Source of the DNA: SAR202 cluster bacterium bin87
Lineage (GTDB): Bacteria; Chloroflexota; Dehalococcoidia; Lucifugimonadales; UBA3495
DNA length: 64,000 nucleotides
Direction of reading: 5' to 3'
Assembly (NCBI GenBank): GCA_002238825.1
Contig: MPNC01000005.1
Location: 1 to 64,000, forward strand
The position numbers and the translations under genes are program-made. This document shows positions 19,811-30,067 of the stretch, piece by piece (position 1 is the first letter of the stretch; each line of letters opens with the position of its first letter). The notes beneath the pieces are model-generated. The model searched no databases. It was given only the letters and a program-made list of their open reading frames with translations, and was not told where the DNA came from.

Positions 19811-20035
19811 ATGGCACGCAAAACCAAATTGATGCTTCGCGTAGAAAAGGAATTCGACCAGCCGTTGGAGCGGTTGCTCCCCGAACTGGTCAACGATCAA
19901 GGGTTGACGGCGACGGCCGACACCCTGGGCGTAAGCAAGGCCACGCTGGGCTACTGGATGCTCAAGATGGGCATCAACGTGAAGCGGGTCGCATTGGCCC
20001 CGGGTGAAGTCCTGGAAGTCAAGCGCACCAACTAA
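19811..20035 (+). CDS. Small HTH DNA-binding protein
   Basis: LTATADTLGVSKATLGYWMLKMGI; upstream GGAGG. Confidence 0.7.
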   Translation: MARKTKLMLRVEKEFDQPLERLLPELVNDQGLTATADTLGVSKATLGYWMLKMGINVKRVALAPGEVLEVKRTN

Positions 20036-20041
20036 TCGCAA

Positions 20042-20190
20042 CCACGTCGCGGTGTGCGCCCGAGGCCACCCGCGACGCAGGTGACACGTCGACGACCCAA
20101 AGGCGAGCGGGTCGGACGGCGCACCGGTTCCTCGCGCAAGCGAGGGACAGCGGAACTCCCCGGCCGGTGGCAAATGGTCGGGGTGTTTTG
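20042..20190 (+). ncRNA. Possible structured 3'UTR or small RNA ending in a terminator
   Basis: GTCGCGG/CCGCGAC, GACCC/GGGTC, CACCG-GTTCC-TCGC(GCAA)GCGA-N8-GGAAC-N8-CGGTG, then CCCCGGCC/GGTCGGGG TGTTTT. Confidence 0.3.
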
Positions 20191-20255
20191 CTGTCCGACC
20201 GGGTCAGAGACATGCGGCGGTGACCCTGACCACGTTGGGTTTGGCAAGATTAAGC

Positions 20256-20283
20256 ACAAAAAGGCGCCCCGATTGGGGCGCCT
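20256..20283 (-). terminator. Intrinsic terminator (minus strand)
   Basis: AGGCGCCCC-gatt-GGGGCGCCT; T-run on minus strand. Confidence 0.88.
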
Positions 20284-20310
20284 CGAGCATGCCGCAGGTG
20301 GGTGGCAGAG

Positions 20311-21423
20311 TTATCCGTTGAAAATGCCCTCGGGAAGGAAGGCGGACACCGTGACGTTGGGCAGGTCCACGATGTTGCTGATGCGAAGATCCACGGCAAC
20401 GCTGCAGATTATGTAGGCCTGCTCAGCCGTCCAGCCGCGCTCCTGCAACAGCGCGATCATGTTCAGGAGGGCATTGCGGGCAGCCAAGGTCAGACTATCT
20501 TCGCCCTCCTGGGTGCCGTCAGCGCGTATGGGGTAACCGATGGTGGCGGTGAAATTGCGGGGCGCGGCCCACTCCGGCGGGAGGAAGTACCCCGGGTGTG
20601 AGTAGCGCGGGAAGATTATGTTATGCCGCGCTGCCTCGCCCTTATGGATCGCGAAACGGACGGCCGCGGTCGCGCCCATCTCGATGGCGGTTATGCAGAC
20701 CTCGCCGTCGCCCTGGGCGAAATGGCCATCACCCGCGGAGTACAAACCGCCGGGGACAGCGACCGGGATGAAGAGACGGGACCCGGTGGTGAGCTGTTTG
20801 GCGTCGACGTTGCCGCAGTTCTCGCGGGGCGGGATAGTGCGCAGGCCCTCGTTGGCGATCTGACCGCCGTAAGGCACGGCATCCTCCGGGTCGGGCGGCG
20901 CGGCGGTGCCGCCACGGTTGACCCAATCGGCCTCGCGGGCGGTCCAGGCCGCGACCTGCGCATGGGACGGAGCGAGGCCGGCGGTGCCCATGAAGGATCC
21001 GTCGGGAATGCGGACGCCGGGAATCTTTGCGGAGGTGGCCCAACCACCGGCGATGTCCCAGTGGACCAGGTACGGTTCGGCGTACAGGTCGCGGAGAAAG
21101 CCGGAGCCGGGACGACTGCGGGTCCAGCCACGTGGCTGAGCAGTTATGTCAAGGTATTCGATTTCCAGGAGATCACCGGGCTCAGCGCCTTTCACGTAGA
21201 CCGGGCCGGTGAGAGGGTGGCCAACCTTGGCGTCGAGGCCGGCCATATCCGCCTCCGTCATGTGGGGTTGGATCTGCGAGTCGGAGGCATCGCGGGTCTC
21301 GAGGACGACCTCTTCGCCGGGATCAACCTCGACGATGGGCGGGATGTCCGGGTGCCAGCGGTTATGGCCGAATTGCGGTTCTTCCTTGAGGCGCTTGGCG
21401 CGGTCGATAGTTACGGTTTGCAT
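20311..21423 (-). CDS. Acetamidase/formamidase family protein
   Basis: MQTVTIDRAK...GHPLTGPVYVKGAEPGDLLEIEYLDI; GDGHFAQGDGEVCITAIEM. Confidence 0.92.
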   Translation of the reverse strand: MQTVTIDRAKRLKEEPQFGHNRWHPDIPPIVEVDPGEEVVLETRDASDSQIQPHMTEADMAGLDAKVGHPLTGPVYVKGAEPGDLLEIEYLDITAQPRGWTRSRPGSGFLRDLYAEPYLVHWDIAGGWATSAKIPGVRIPDGSFMGTAGLAPSHAQVAAWTAREADWVNRGGTAAPPDPEDAVPYGGQIANEGLRTIPPRENCGNVDAKQLTTGSRLFIPVAVPGGLYSAGDGHFAQGDGEVCITAIEMGATAAVRFAIHKGEAARHNIIFPRYSHPGYFLPPEWAAPRNFTATIGYPIRADGTQEGEDSLTLAARNALLNMIALLQERGWTAEQAYIICSVAVDLRISNIVDLPNVTVSAFLPEGIFNG

Positions 21424-21554
21424 GGTGGTCCCTCCTGGCTTGATTGAGGTCAGAATAGCAGGCGGGGCGGGTTTGGCACCCGCCCCGGCAACAGTTTCTG
21501 AGAAGGCAAGGGGCGAAGCATGTCCGCCCCCACCGGACTACCGGACGAGTCCCA

Positions 21555-23237
21555 CTACAGGGACCAGTCGTCCGGGATTTCGGGAGTGGGCAGCGGGCGG
21601 ATCATGACCTCGACAAGGGCAGACTGACCTTCCTCGGTGGCGCGGATGGCGCGCTGGAAAGCCGGTCGGATGTCCTCGGGGTTCTCGACGCGCTCTGAGT
21701 AGCAGCCCAGGCCATCGGCGACGACGCTGAAATTACCGCCGAGCACGGCCATCTCCGGGGGCGTGCCGTTGGGGTCTTCCATGCCCATCATGCCGCCGCC
21801 GGTGCCGCCGTTGTTGATGACGACGGTGAGGATGGGCAGGCCCATGCGGGAAGCGGTCTCGAGGTCCATGCCGGTCATGCCGAAGGAGGCGTCACCGAGG
21901 ACGTGGACAACCAGGTGGTCGGGGCGGCCCAGCTTGGTGCCGATGGCGGCGCCGACGGACCAACCCATGGCGGCCATGCCGCCCATCGCCACAAAGTTGC
22001 GCGGACGGGTGGTCTGCCAGAAGGGGACCACGTAGCCGCGGCTGCCGCCGGCGTCGTGGAGGGCGATGGTGCGGTCGGGGTCGATTAGCTGCTGGAGCTC
22101 GTGGACAACCCGGTAGCCGTTGGTAGGGGTTTCACTGTCAGTGAAGCGTGGCATCCACTCGGCTTCGGACTTCTCGTGGCAGGCGCGGATCTCGTCGACG
22201 ATCTCCTGTTTCATTCCCCCGCCGTTCGCGCCGATGCGCTGGCGGACGGCGTCGATGATGGCGCGCAATGCCAGCTTGGCGTCAGCGAGCATGGGCAGGT
22301 CGACCTGGTAGGTCTTGTTGAGGTCGGCGGGGTCGGCGTTGACGTGGATGATGCTCACGCCGGCCGGGATGGGCCGGCCGTCGGTGCCGTTGGGTTGGCG
22401 GAAGGAGTTGCCGACGGCAAGAATGACGTCGGCCCGGCGATTGATCTGAATGGCCGCCGCGGAGGCGTAGCGGCTGCGGGGATAGACGCCGCCACCGAGG
22501 GAAAGCGGGTGATTTTCGGGGAAGACACCCTTGCCCATGATGGTGGTCGCCACCGGCATGGAGAGCATCTCGGCGAGCTCGCGGACCTCGTCGGCGGCGC
22601 CGGCGCTCATGGCGCCACCGCCGGGGTTGAGGACGGGCAGGCTGGCGCCGACCAGCATATCGGCGGCCCGCTGGACCTCGGCGTCGGACGGGCCGGACTT
22701 GCCGGGCGTTCCCACCGGCGTGTAGGCCAGGACGGACTCGTCAGCCTCGGCGGTGAGGACATCCTGGTGCATTTCCAGGACCACCGGGCCGGGCGAGCCG
22801 GAGCGCAGGGCGGTGAAGGCGCGGCGCATGACCTGCGGTATGTCCTGGACGCGGGTGAACGAGCCGCGCCACTTGCAGAGGCCATCGAAGATGCTGGCGG
22901 AGACCTCCTGCTGCCACTCCTGGCCAAGGTTCCGCATGGGATGCTGGCCCATGAGAAGCAGCACGGGGACGTTGTCGGCGTAGCAGCCGGCGATGCCGGT
23001 GAGGCAGTTGGTGGCGCCGGGTCCGGTGCCGGTCATGGCGACGCCGACCTCACCGGTGGCGCGGGCGTAGCCGTCGGCAATCTCGACGCCGAGGCGCTCG
23101 TTACGGGCGGCGAAGGGCCGGACCGAGGAGGCGCGCAACGGGCCCCAGAGGGGATTGAGTCCGCCGCCGGCGAACCCGGATATGTAACGTATTCCTTCCT
23201 GTTCGAGGGCCCTGACAACGGCTTCGGATCCACGCAT
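21555..23237 (-). CDS. TPP-dependent enzyme (acetolactate synthase-like)
   Basis: GSEAVVRALEQEGIRYISGFAGGGLNPLW; GDASFGMTGMDLETASRMGLPILTVVINN. Confidence 0.9.
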   Translation of the reverse strand: MRGSEAVVRALEQEGIRYISGFAGGGLNPLWGPLRASSVRPFAARNERLGVEIADGYARATGEVGVAMTGTGPGATNCLTGIAGCYADNVPVLLLMGQHPMRNLGQEWQQEVSASIFDGLCKWRGSFTRVQDIPQVMRRAFTALRSGSPGPVVLEMHQDVLTAEADESVLAYTPVGTPGKSGPSDAEVQRAADMLVGASLPVLNPGGGAMSAGAADEVRELAEMLSMPVATTIMGKGVFPENHPLSLGGGVYPRSRYASAAAIQINRRADVILAVGNSFRQPNGTDGRPIPAGVSIIHVNADPADLNKTYQVDLPMLADAKLALRAIIDAVRQRIGANGGGMKQEIVDEIRACHEKSEAEWMPRFTDSETPTNGYRVVHELQQLIDPDRTIALHDAGGSRGYVVPFWQTTRPRNFVAMGGMAAMGWSVGAAIGTKLGRPDHLVVHVLGDASFGMTGMDLETASRMGLPILTVVINNGGTGGGMMGMEDPNGTPPEMAVLGGNFSVVADGLGCYSERVENPEDIRPAFQRAIRATEEGQSALVEVMIRPLPTPEIPDDWSL

Positions 23238-23713
23238 GGCTGTACCTCACTCGGTTGTAGGGAGGCCTGCAGTCCTGAGGTTCCGAGACCGCCGCCCCCG
23301 TTGGATCGCGGGGTTACGTGGCTGCGCTCAGAATGGCATGGACCGTCGGGCCATCCGGATAGCCGGGATGATAGGGCAGCGCGGGAGATGGGTCAACCGG
23401 GGATCATGGCATGGATGGGCAGGATATACGGGATCGGATGGATCAGTTATGTCAAGCAAGTACGTGGGAATGATGTGGCGCCGGCGGGGCACAGGCAAAG
23501 ACCCCTGCCGACGGGAGAACTCAGGTTGGTGTTGCGGTGGGCTGCCTCCTGGCTATTGAATGACGGCGAAGCGACCACTCGGCAGTCGAGGCTGTGAGGA
23601 CGCCTGCTCAGATTAGGACGGACATCGCTGTAAGTAGGAGAGCACAGGCGCAGCAATCGCACTGCGGCGGAGCCAATCAACCCGGTATCGTTTCGGGTGG
23701 CAGCGCGGCGTGA

Positions 23714-24328
23714 CTATGGCGCGACACCAACCAATACGAGCGGAACGGATGGAACACCCCGGCCCTGACGAACAACGTTCATGAGGTCGCGCTCGAAGTA
23801 CGGTACTCCCGAGGACATCTCTCGTTCTAATTCCTTCATCGGCAGGATCTCTATTCCCACGTCGATTATTTCCGCAACGTAAAAGCTCAAATGTTTGACA
23901 AAAAGGTCATGCGCAACGAAAGCATACTTGCCGAATTGGATTTCGATGGCAACGCGGTCCTTTAGGTAGTCAGTTTGATTGTAGGACAAGATAGGATCGT
24001 AGCCGGCGGCTTCAATGCGGTTCCTTTGTTCAGCATCCGAAAGGCCGTAGATACCACGAAGCAATTTCTCGTCGGGAGCGACATAGAAAGAATTCCGGCG
24101 TTCTCCCCAACCCCTGGATTTGAACTCCGCCTTGAAAGCGTCGTTCATATCTTTCGGGGAGTACAACAGTTTGCCGGGCATCGTCCGTTCGCGAGAAACC
24201 TTAGTCCGACACTCCTCTGCATCCACTTTGGTGATGACGTTCTTGACCTCGTCCCAAAGCCCGCGATGATGAACCAGCAAGAATTCTTCGCCGTTCAGGT
24301 GCGAATAGATGGATTTGATCTGCATCAT
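23714..24328 (-). CDS. Type II restriction endonuclease, BglII/BstYI-like
   Basis: Overlaps upstream MTase stop (ATGATG); family guess from YDPILSYNQTDYLKDRVAIEIQFGKYAFVAHDLFVKHLSFY. Confidence 0.7.
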   Translation of the reverse strand: MMQIKSIYSHLNGEEFLLVHHRGLWDEVKNVITKVDAEECRTKVSRERTMPGKLLYSPKDMNDAFKAEFKSRGWGERRNSFYVAPDEKLLRGIYGLSDAEQRNRIEAAGYDPILSYNQTDYLKDRVAIEIQFGKYAFVAHDLFVKHLSFYVAEIIDVGIEILPMKELEREMSSGVPYFERDLMNVVRQGRGVPSVPLVLVGVAP

Positions 24329-25272
24329 TGTCCACCGTTACGCTGATTAGGATCGTAAATCGGTTTGCCCATTGGACGGGTGCGCAATCGTCCTTGGCGT
24401 AGTTGTCGTACGCGCTCGGCTGCGATATCCACGTATTCCATGACATTGTCACAACCGTAACCGACACGATCATGCATCAACGCAGCAACCACAGACGAAC
24501 CCACTCCCATGTACGGATCATAGACGCGATCCCCGGGCTCAGTCATCGACAAGACTAATCGCTCCACCAATTCAACGGGAAATTGGCACGGATGGATTGT
24601 CTTTTCGGGGTGGTTATGCTTGACGTTTGGAAACTCCCAAACATCGCTGGGGTTTTTACCCTTCGGATTGCCCGATAACTGGCCAACATGCGGGCCTTTG
24701 AAATGGCGTTTATTGGGATATTTCGACGGTACCCTGATAGCATCCAGGTCCCAGGTATAGTCGTCACATTTGGTCCACCAATTGATCGTTTCGTAACGGC
24801 CAGACAGTCGCTTACTGCTGTGCAATCCATGCCCGAAGTGCCAAATGATGCGGTTACGCAATCTCATGCCGAGGTCCTTGAAAATTGGATAGAAAACGGT
24901 ATCGAGTGGGATGATCTCTCCGTTGGCGACAAAATTGCCAACTTGCCAACAAATTGACCCCTTCGGGTGCAGTACGCGCACACATTCCTCGATGACTAGT
25001 TCCTGCTCCGCCAAGTAATCATCGATCGCTCGGCGAGATTCGTACGATTTTCCGAGATTATATGGCGGCGATGTGACCACCAGCTTGATGCTCGCGTCTG
25101 CGATGCTCCGAGTAAACGAAAGGGTGTCTTCGCAAACGATCAAAAGTTGCTCATCCCTGACAGCACGATAGTGATAAGACTGATTCGGCACCAATCGATG
25201 TTGGTATGCGAAACCCGAATCGCCTCGTGGTTCTGCTATAGCCCCAGGGAGGTCGTTAATTTCATATGACAT
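24325..25272 (-). CDS. Site-specific DNA methyltransferase (TSPPY, beta-class)
   Basis: KLVVTSPPYNLGKSYESR...DPYMGVGSSVVAALMHDRVGYGCD. Confidence 0.92.
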   Translation of the reverse strand: MSYEINDLPGAIAEPRGDSGFAYQHRLVPNQSYHYRAVRDEQLLIVCEDTLSFTRSIADASIKLVVTSPPYNLGKSYESRRAIDDYLAEQELVIEECVRVLHPKGSICWQVGNFVANGEIIPLDTVFYPIFKDLGMRLRNRIIWHFGHGLHSSKRLSGRYETINWWTKCDDYTWDLDAIRVPSKYPNKRHFKGPHVGQLSGNPKGKNPSDVWEFPNVKHNHPEKTIHPCQFPVELVERLVLSMTEPGDRVYDPYMGVGSSVVAALMHDRVGYGCDNVMEYVDIAAERVRQLRQGRLRTRPMGKPIYDPNQRNGGQ

Positions 25273-25653
25273 TGCGCTGTCTTACCTGAGCACGTCGCAA
25301 TACAAAGTGACCGTATAGCGCGTGATTTAGCATATAGGACGGATGTGCCGATTCTAACAGTAAACGATCCCGCCATCAATTTCAGACGCGTCGTAGCTCA
25401 GCAGCGGGGAGGCCGACCGAATCCCTTTGTCGTGTGTTGGGGATCAGGGTGCGCTGTAGGGGATCGCCCGGTAAATCTCTGTTCGCTCTTTGTGAGCGAC
25501 GCATATGGTAGGCGGGATACCGATGCTGGTCAACGGACCGTCGTCACATGGAAAGGACGTTTGTTGACCGGCCGGCGGGCTGTGGGTATCATCGGCGCTA
25601 CTTGGCGGGCGGGTTGCTTGCCGATTTTATGTAACGCATTTCAGGAGACCACC

Positions 25654-27372
25654 ATGCCGCAGGCTCATGAGTTGATTGTGCAGTTTCTGGAGGAGGCGGG
25701 GATTGACGCCGTGTTCGGGATACCGGGCGGCGGGACGGGGCAGATTTTCACCAACCTGGTGGGGAAGGAACCTGCCATCAACACGTACCTGGCGCGGCAC
25801 GAGCAGACCGCAGCGATCATGGCCGACGCCTACGCGCGGGCCACCGGGAAGCCGGCGGTGATCATGGGCCAGGGGCTGTTCATGGGGTCGAACGCCGCGT
25901 TCGGGATCATGGAAGCAATGCTGAGCAGCAGCCCGATGCTGGTGCTCACGGACACGTCGGACGGCGGCGTGGGGCAGCATCCAGCGAACCAGTCCGGGGC
26001 CGGCGAGTACGGGAGCATCGACCTGCACAACATCTTCCGGTCGATGACCAAGTACACGACGCTGGCGACGTCGCCCAAGGAGGCGGCGCTGGGGGCGCAG
26101 TTGGCGATCAAGCACGCGATGAGCGGCCGGCCGGGTCCCGCGTGCCTGCTGATGCGTTCGGCGTCCATCGGAGGCGAGGTTGACCTGGAGTCGCCGCCGT
26201 TCATCCACGACACGGCGGGATACCTGAACACGGCCAAGCCGCAGGCGGCGCCGGCGGACATCGAGAAGGCGGTCGAAATTCTGTCGCAGTCGCGGCGGCC
26301 GGTGATCGTGGCGGGCAACGGCGTGCACATGGCGCGGGCGCACGGGGTGCTGCAGCAGTTGGCGGAGCAGTGGAACGCGCCGGTGGCGACCAGCTACAAG
26401 GGGAAGTCGGCCATCGCGGAGACGCACCCGCTGTCGGTGGGCATGGTTGGGGTCTACGGACAAGAGGCGGCGAATCGGGCGGTGGGCGACGCCGACACCG
26501 TGCTGGTCGTGGGGGCGAAGCTGAGCCCGCAGGACACGGTTCGGGAACGGCCCAACACGTTCAACCCGCGGGGCCAGCGGATCATCCAGATCGACATCGA
26601 CGACCGGAACGCCGGCTGGACCTTCCCGGTGGAACTGGGGCTGATCGGCGACGCGGGGAGCATCCTGGGGCAACTGGTGGACGCGTCGGCGGATGCATCG
26701 GCATCGACGGCGGGCGACCGGAGCGAGTGGGCCGGCGCGCTGCCAGGACGGAAGCGGGACGCTGAGTTCTATGAGGACGCGGGACTGCACACCGATTCGT
26801 CGCCGGTGCTGCCGCAGCGGGTGGTGCGGATCCTGCAGGAGACGATGCCAGCGGACACGGTGTACGCGCTGGATGCGGGGAACAACCGGACGTGGATGGC
26901 GCACCTGTTCCAGTCGCAGCAGGCGCACACGTTCTTCTGCCCGGGCGGCACGGCCGGCATGGGCTGGGGATTGCCGGCGTCGGTGGGACTGCAGGTGGCG
27001 TATCCCGGGCGGCCGGTGGTGTGCGTGACCGGCGACGGCGGGTACATGATGACGGTGAACGCGCTGTCGACGGCGATGCAGTACAACCTGCCGATCATCT
27101 GCGTGGTGTTCAACGACGGAGCGCTGGGCATGGTGCGCCACCACCAGGAGCCGGGGCAGTACATCGCCTCCGAGTTCGCGGAGACGGACAATGCGGCGGT
27201 GGCGCGCGGTTTCGGGTGCTTCGGCGTGCAGGTGGCGGACTCGCGTAACCTGGCCGACGCGCTGCGGGACGCGCGGGCGTCGGGCCTGCCGGCGGTCGTG
27301 GACGTGCTGATCGACCGGGGGCCGAGTCCGGACGACTGGCGGGCGGACGCGCGGCGGTCGGGGGAGACATAG
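25654..27372 (+). CDS. TPP-binding enzyme (acetolactate synthase-like)
   Basis: AHELIVQFLEEAGIDAVFGIPGGGTGQIF; GDGGYMMTVNALSTAMQYNLPIICVVFND. Confidence 0.92.
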   Translation: MPQAHELIVQFLEEAGIDAVFGIPGGGTGQIFTNLVGKEPAINTYLARHEQTAAIMADAYARATGKPAVIMGQGLFMGSNAAFGIMEAMLSSSPMLVLTDTSDGGVGQHPANQSGAGEYGSIDLHNIFRSMTKYTTLATSPKEAALGAQLAIKHAMSGRPGPACLLMRSASIGGEVDLESPPFIHDTAGYLNTAKPQAAPADIEKAVEILSQSRRPVIVAGNGVHMARAHGVLQQLAEQWNAPVATSYKGKSAIAETHPLSVGMVGVYGQEAANRAVGDADTVLVVGAKLSPQDTVRERPNTFNPRGQRIIQIDIDDRNAGWTFPVELGLIGDAGSILGQLVDASADASASTAGDRSEWAGALPGRKRDAEFYEDAGLHTDSSPVLPQRVVRILQETMPADTVYALDAGNNRTWMAHLFQSQQAHTFFCPGGTAGMGWGLPASVGLQVAYPGRPVVCVTGDGGYMMTVNALSTAMQYNLPIICVVFNDGALGMVRHHQEPGQYIASEFAETDNAAVARGFGCFGVQVADSRNLADALRDARASGLPAVVDVLIDRGPSPDDWRADARRSGET

Positions 27373-27428
27373 GACTTGCGTCGATGCACAGGATGGACGG
27401 GATTTTTCGATCCTGATTTTGGGTGAAA

Positions 27429-27450
27429 GGGGCGAATGGATATTCGCCCC
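27429..27450. repeat. REP-like hairpin GGGGCGAAT-ggat-ATTCGCCCC
   Basis: Perfect 9-bp arms. Confidence 0.85.
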
Positions 27451-27891
27451 TGCGATTGATCGGGGGAGCCGTTGGGGGATCGCTGGAGGTCATTCAGCAC
27501 CGAAGAAGCCAAGGCGCTTCGGGATGTGCGGCTGGGGCTCGTAGGATGCGGATGCGGGTCGTGCAGCACCATCGCCGGCATGGAGTTTGGCCTTGAGGGC
27601 AGGCAACTGAGGTCGGGTAGGAAGGACAATCCGGTGCACCATTATCTTTCCATGCGGGCGTTTGCCATTGACCGGATAGCCGGCGGTGGGATGGGATCGT
27701 TCGCGTTCGAGGGTTATCTGACCATCATTGCGCTGGTGCTGAGGTTGGCCATGTTGCCTCAGGGTCCACAGGACTATGACGACAGTTACGTGGCCGACGT
27801 GAGAAGCGACGCAATGAAGATTGCCGATGAGAATGGGATCGGTCCGGGTTTGGGATACGGCCTGGATATGGAAGCGATACGCGAGTACGTA

Positions 27892-27920
27892 GGGGCGAAC
27901 GCAGGCTAGGCGTTCGCCGC
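27892..27920. repeat. Related hairpin GGGGCGAACG-N9-CGTTCGCCGC
   Basis: 9 of 10 arm match. Confidence 0.7.
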
Positions 27921-27943
27921 ACGAGCAAAGAGGGAGAACACCG

Positions 27944-30067
27944 ATGGATTTCTGGAATGATACGCAGCTGGCTTCGATTGACCGGATGCTGAACCCGCGA
28001 TCGATTGCGGTGGTGGGGGCGACGCCTCGGATGCAGTACGGCGGGCGGTTCGTGGCGTCCGCGATGGGCGCGATGGAGAATGGGGTCAGCGTGTATCCGG
28101 TGAACCCGCGCTACGAAGAGGTGCAGGGGTTGCGGTGCTATCCGTCGGTGTCGGCGCTGCCGGAGGCGCCGGACGTGGTCGGCGTCGTTGTGCCCTACCA
28201 CGCGGTGCTGGACACGCTGCGCGAGAGCCACGAGAAGGGCGCGAAGTCCGCCATCGTGATCTCGGCGGGGTTCTCCGAACGAGCCGTCGATGACCGGCGG
28301 GACCTGCAGGCCGAACTGGGGCAGTTCGCGCGGGAGTCGGGTATGCGGGTGAGCGGGCCCAACTGCCTAGGGCTGGCGAACCTGAAGGACGACATCTGGG
28401 CCAGCGCAGGCTCGCGTGGAGCGGGAGGACTGAGCGGGCCGATCGGGCTGGTGTGCCAGAGCGGGGCATCGGCGTTCGGGCCGTTCCTGACGCGGGCGGT
28501 GGACGAAGGCATCGGGTTCACGTACATCGTGTCGACGGGCAACGAGGCAGACCTGGACTTCTGCGACTTTGCGCGGTACCTGCTGGACGACGACGACACA
28601 CGGGTCATCGCCGGCTTCGTGGAGGGTTTCAAGGACGGCCGCAAGTTCCTGGAAGTGGCGCGGATGGCGGCGGAGCGCGGGAAACCCATCGTGCTGATCA
28701 AGATCGGGCGTTCCGACCTGGGATCTCGGGCGGCGGGTTCGCACACGGCGGCGCTGACGGGAGTGGACGAGGCCTACGAGGCGGCGTTCGCGCAGTACGG
28801 CGTGATACGGGTGCAGGACTACGACGACCTGCTGCAGGTGTCCAACATGATGGCAAGGTGCCCACGCCCTTCGAAGCGGGGGGTTGCCGTGGTTTCGCAC
28901 TCGGGCGGGATCAGCAGCCTGACCGCGGACATGTTCGGGCAGGCCGGGCTGGATCTGCCGCCGCTTTCCGACCGGGCGCAGGACGGGATCAACGACATCC
29001 TGAAGGGGTTCGGATGGGCAGCCAACCCGTCGGATGTGACCGGGTTCGCCAACAGCGACGATTTCCCGGCGATCATGTCGTTCATGGCGGAGGACGAGGA
29101 CGTGGGCACGCTGGTGGTGGCATCGGCGGGCGCGGATCCGCAGGCGACGCAGGTTATCGCCCAGCGGGACGCCAGCGGGATGCCCGTGGCGTTCCTGTGG
29201 ACGGGCACGCGGGGCGCGCAGTCGGGTCTGCCGATGCTGCGTCAGGCCGGGATTCCGGTGTTCTACGTGCCCGACAAGCTGGCGGCCGGCGTGCGATATC
29301 TGAACGACTACCACGACTGGCGGGAACAGCGGCTGGCGCGGGGGTTCGGATCAGCCGGCGAAATGACGAGCGAACAGGCCGAAGCTGCCAGGGCATTGGG
29401 TCGCGGCGGGGCATTGTCCGAGTACGACAGCAAGGGGCTGATCCGGGCGTTCGGCGTGTCGACCACACAGGAGGAGGTCGCGGCCGATGCCGAGGCGGCG
29501 GTGGTGGCGGCGGAGCGAATCGGGTACCCGGTGGCGCTGAAGGTGAATTCGGCGGACATTCTGCACAAGACGGAGGCGGGGGCGATACGGCTGGGATTGG
29601 GTGACGCCGATGCGGTTCGGCGGGCCTTCCGCGAAGTCACCGCCAACGCGACGGCTTACGACGCTAATGCGCGGGTTGACGGAGCGTTGGTCCAGGAGAT
29701 GGTTTCCGGCGGTGTGGAGACCATAGTGGGCGTGTCCTACGACGCGCAGTTGGGGCCGGTGCTGCTGTTTGGGACGGGCGGCGTGATGGTTGAGGTGTAC
29801 AACGACGTGGCGCTGCGGCTGTGCCCGATCACGCGCGCGGATGCGCTGGATATGATCGACGAGGTCAAGGGGGCACAACTGCTGCGTGGGTTCCGGGGAG
29901 CGCCGGCGGCGGACGTGGACGCGCTGGCGGACGTGCTGGTGAGCGTTTCGCAGATGGCGGCGCAGCTGGAAGGTTCACTGGGTGAACTGGACATCAACCC
30001 GCTGATGGTTCTGCCGGCTGGTGAAGGCGTGAAAGCTGCAGACGCGCTGGTGGTTGGCGCTGGATAG
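27944..30067 (+). CDS. Acyl-CoA synthetase (NDP-forming)
   Basis: MLNPRSIAVVGATPRMQYGG; VISAGFSE; GPNCLGLAN; ATP-grasp C-terminal half. Confidence 0.93.
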   Translation: MDFWNDTQLASIDRMLNPRSIAVVGATPRMQYGGRFVASAMGAMENGVSVYPVNPRYEEVQGLRCYPSVSALPEAPDVVGVVVPYHAVLDTLRESHEKGAKSAIVISAGFSERAVDDRRDLQAELGQFARESGMRVSGPNCLGLANLKDDIWASAGSRGAGGLSGPIGLVCQSGASAFGPFLTRAVDEGIGFTYIVSTGNEADLDFCDFARYLLDDDDTRVIAGFVEGFKDGRKFLEVARMAAERGKPIVLIKIGRSDLGSRAAGSHTAALTGVDEAYEAAFAQYGVIRVQDYDDLLQVSNMMARCPRPSKRGVAVVSHSGGISSLTADMFGQAGLDLPPLSDRAQDGINDILKGFGWAANPSDVTGFANSDDFPAIMSFMAEDEDVGTLVVASAGADPQATQVIAQRDASGMPVAFLWTGTRGAQSGLPMLRQAGIPVFYVPDKLAAGVRYLNDYHDWREQRLARGFGSAGEMTSEQAEAARALGRGGALSEYDSKGLIRAFGVSTTQEEVAADAEAAVVAAERIGYPVALKVNSADILHKTEAGAIRLGLGDADAVRRAFREVTANATAYDANARVDGALVQEMVSGGVETIVGVSYDAQLGPVLLFGTGGVMVEVYNDVALRLCPITRADALDMIDEVKGAQLLRGFRGAPAADVDALADVLVSVSQMAAQLEGSLGELDINPLMVLPAGEGVKAADALVVGAG

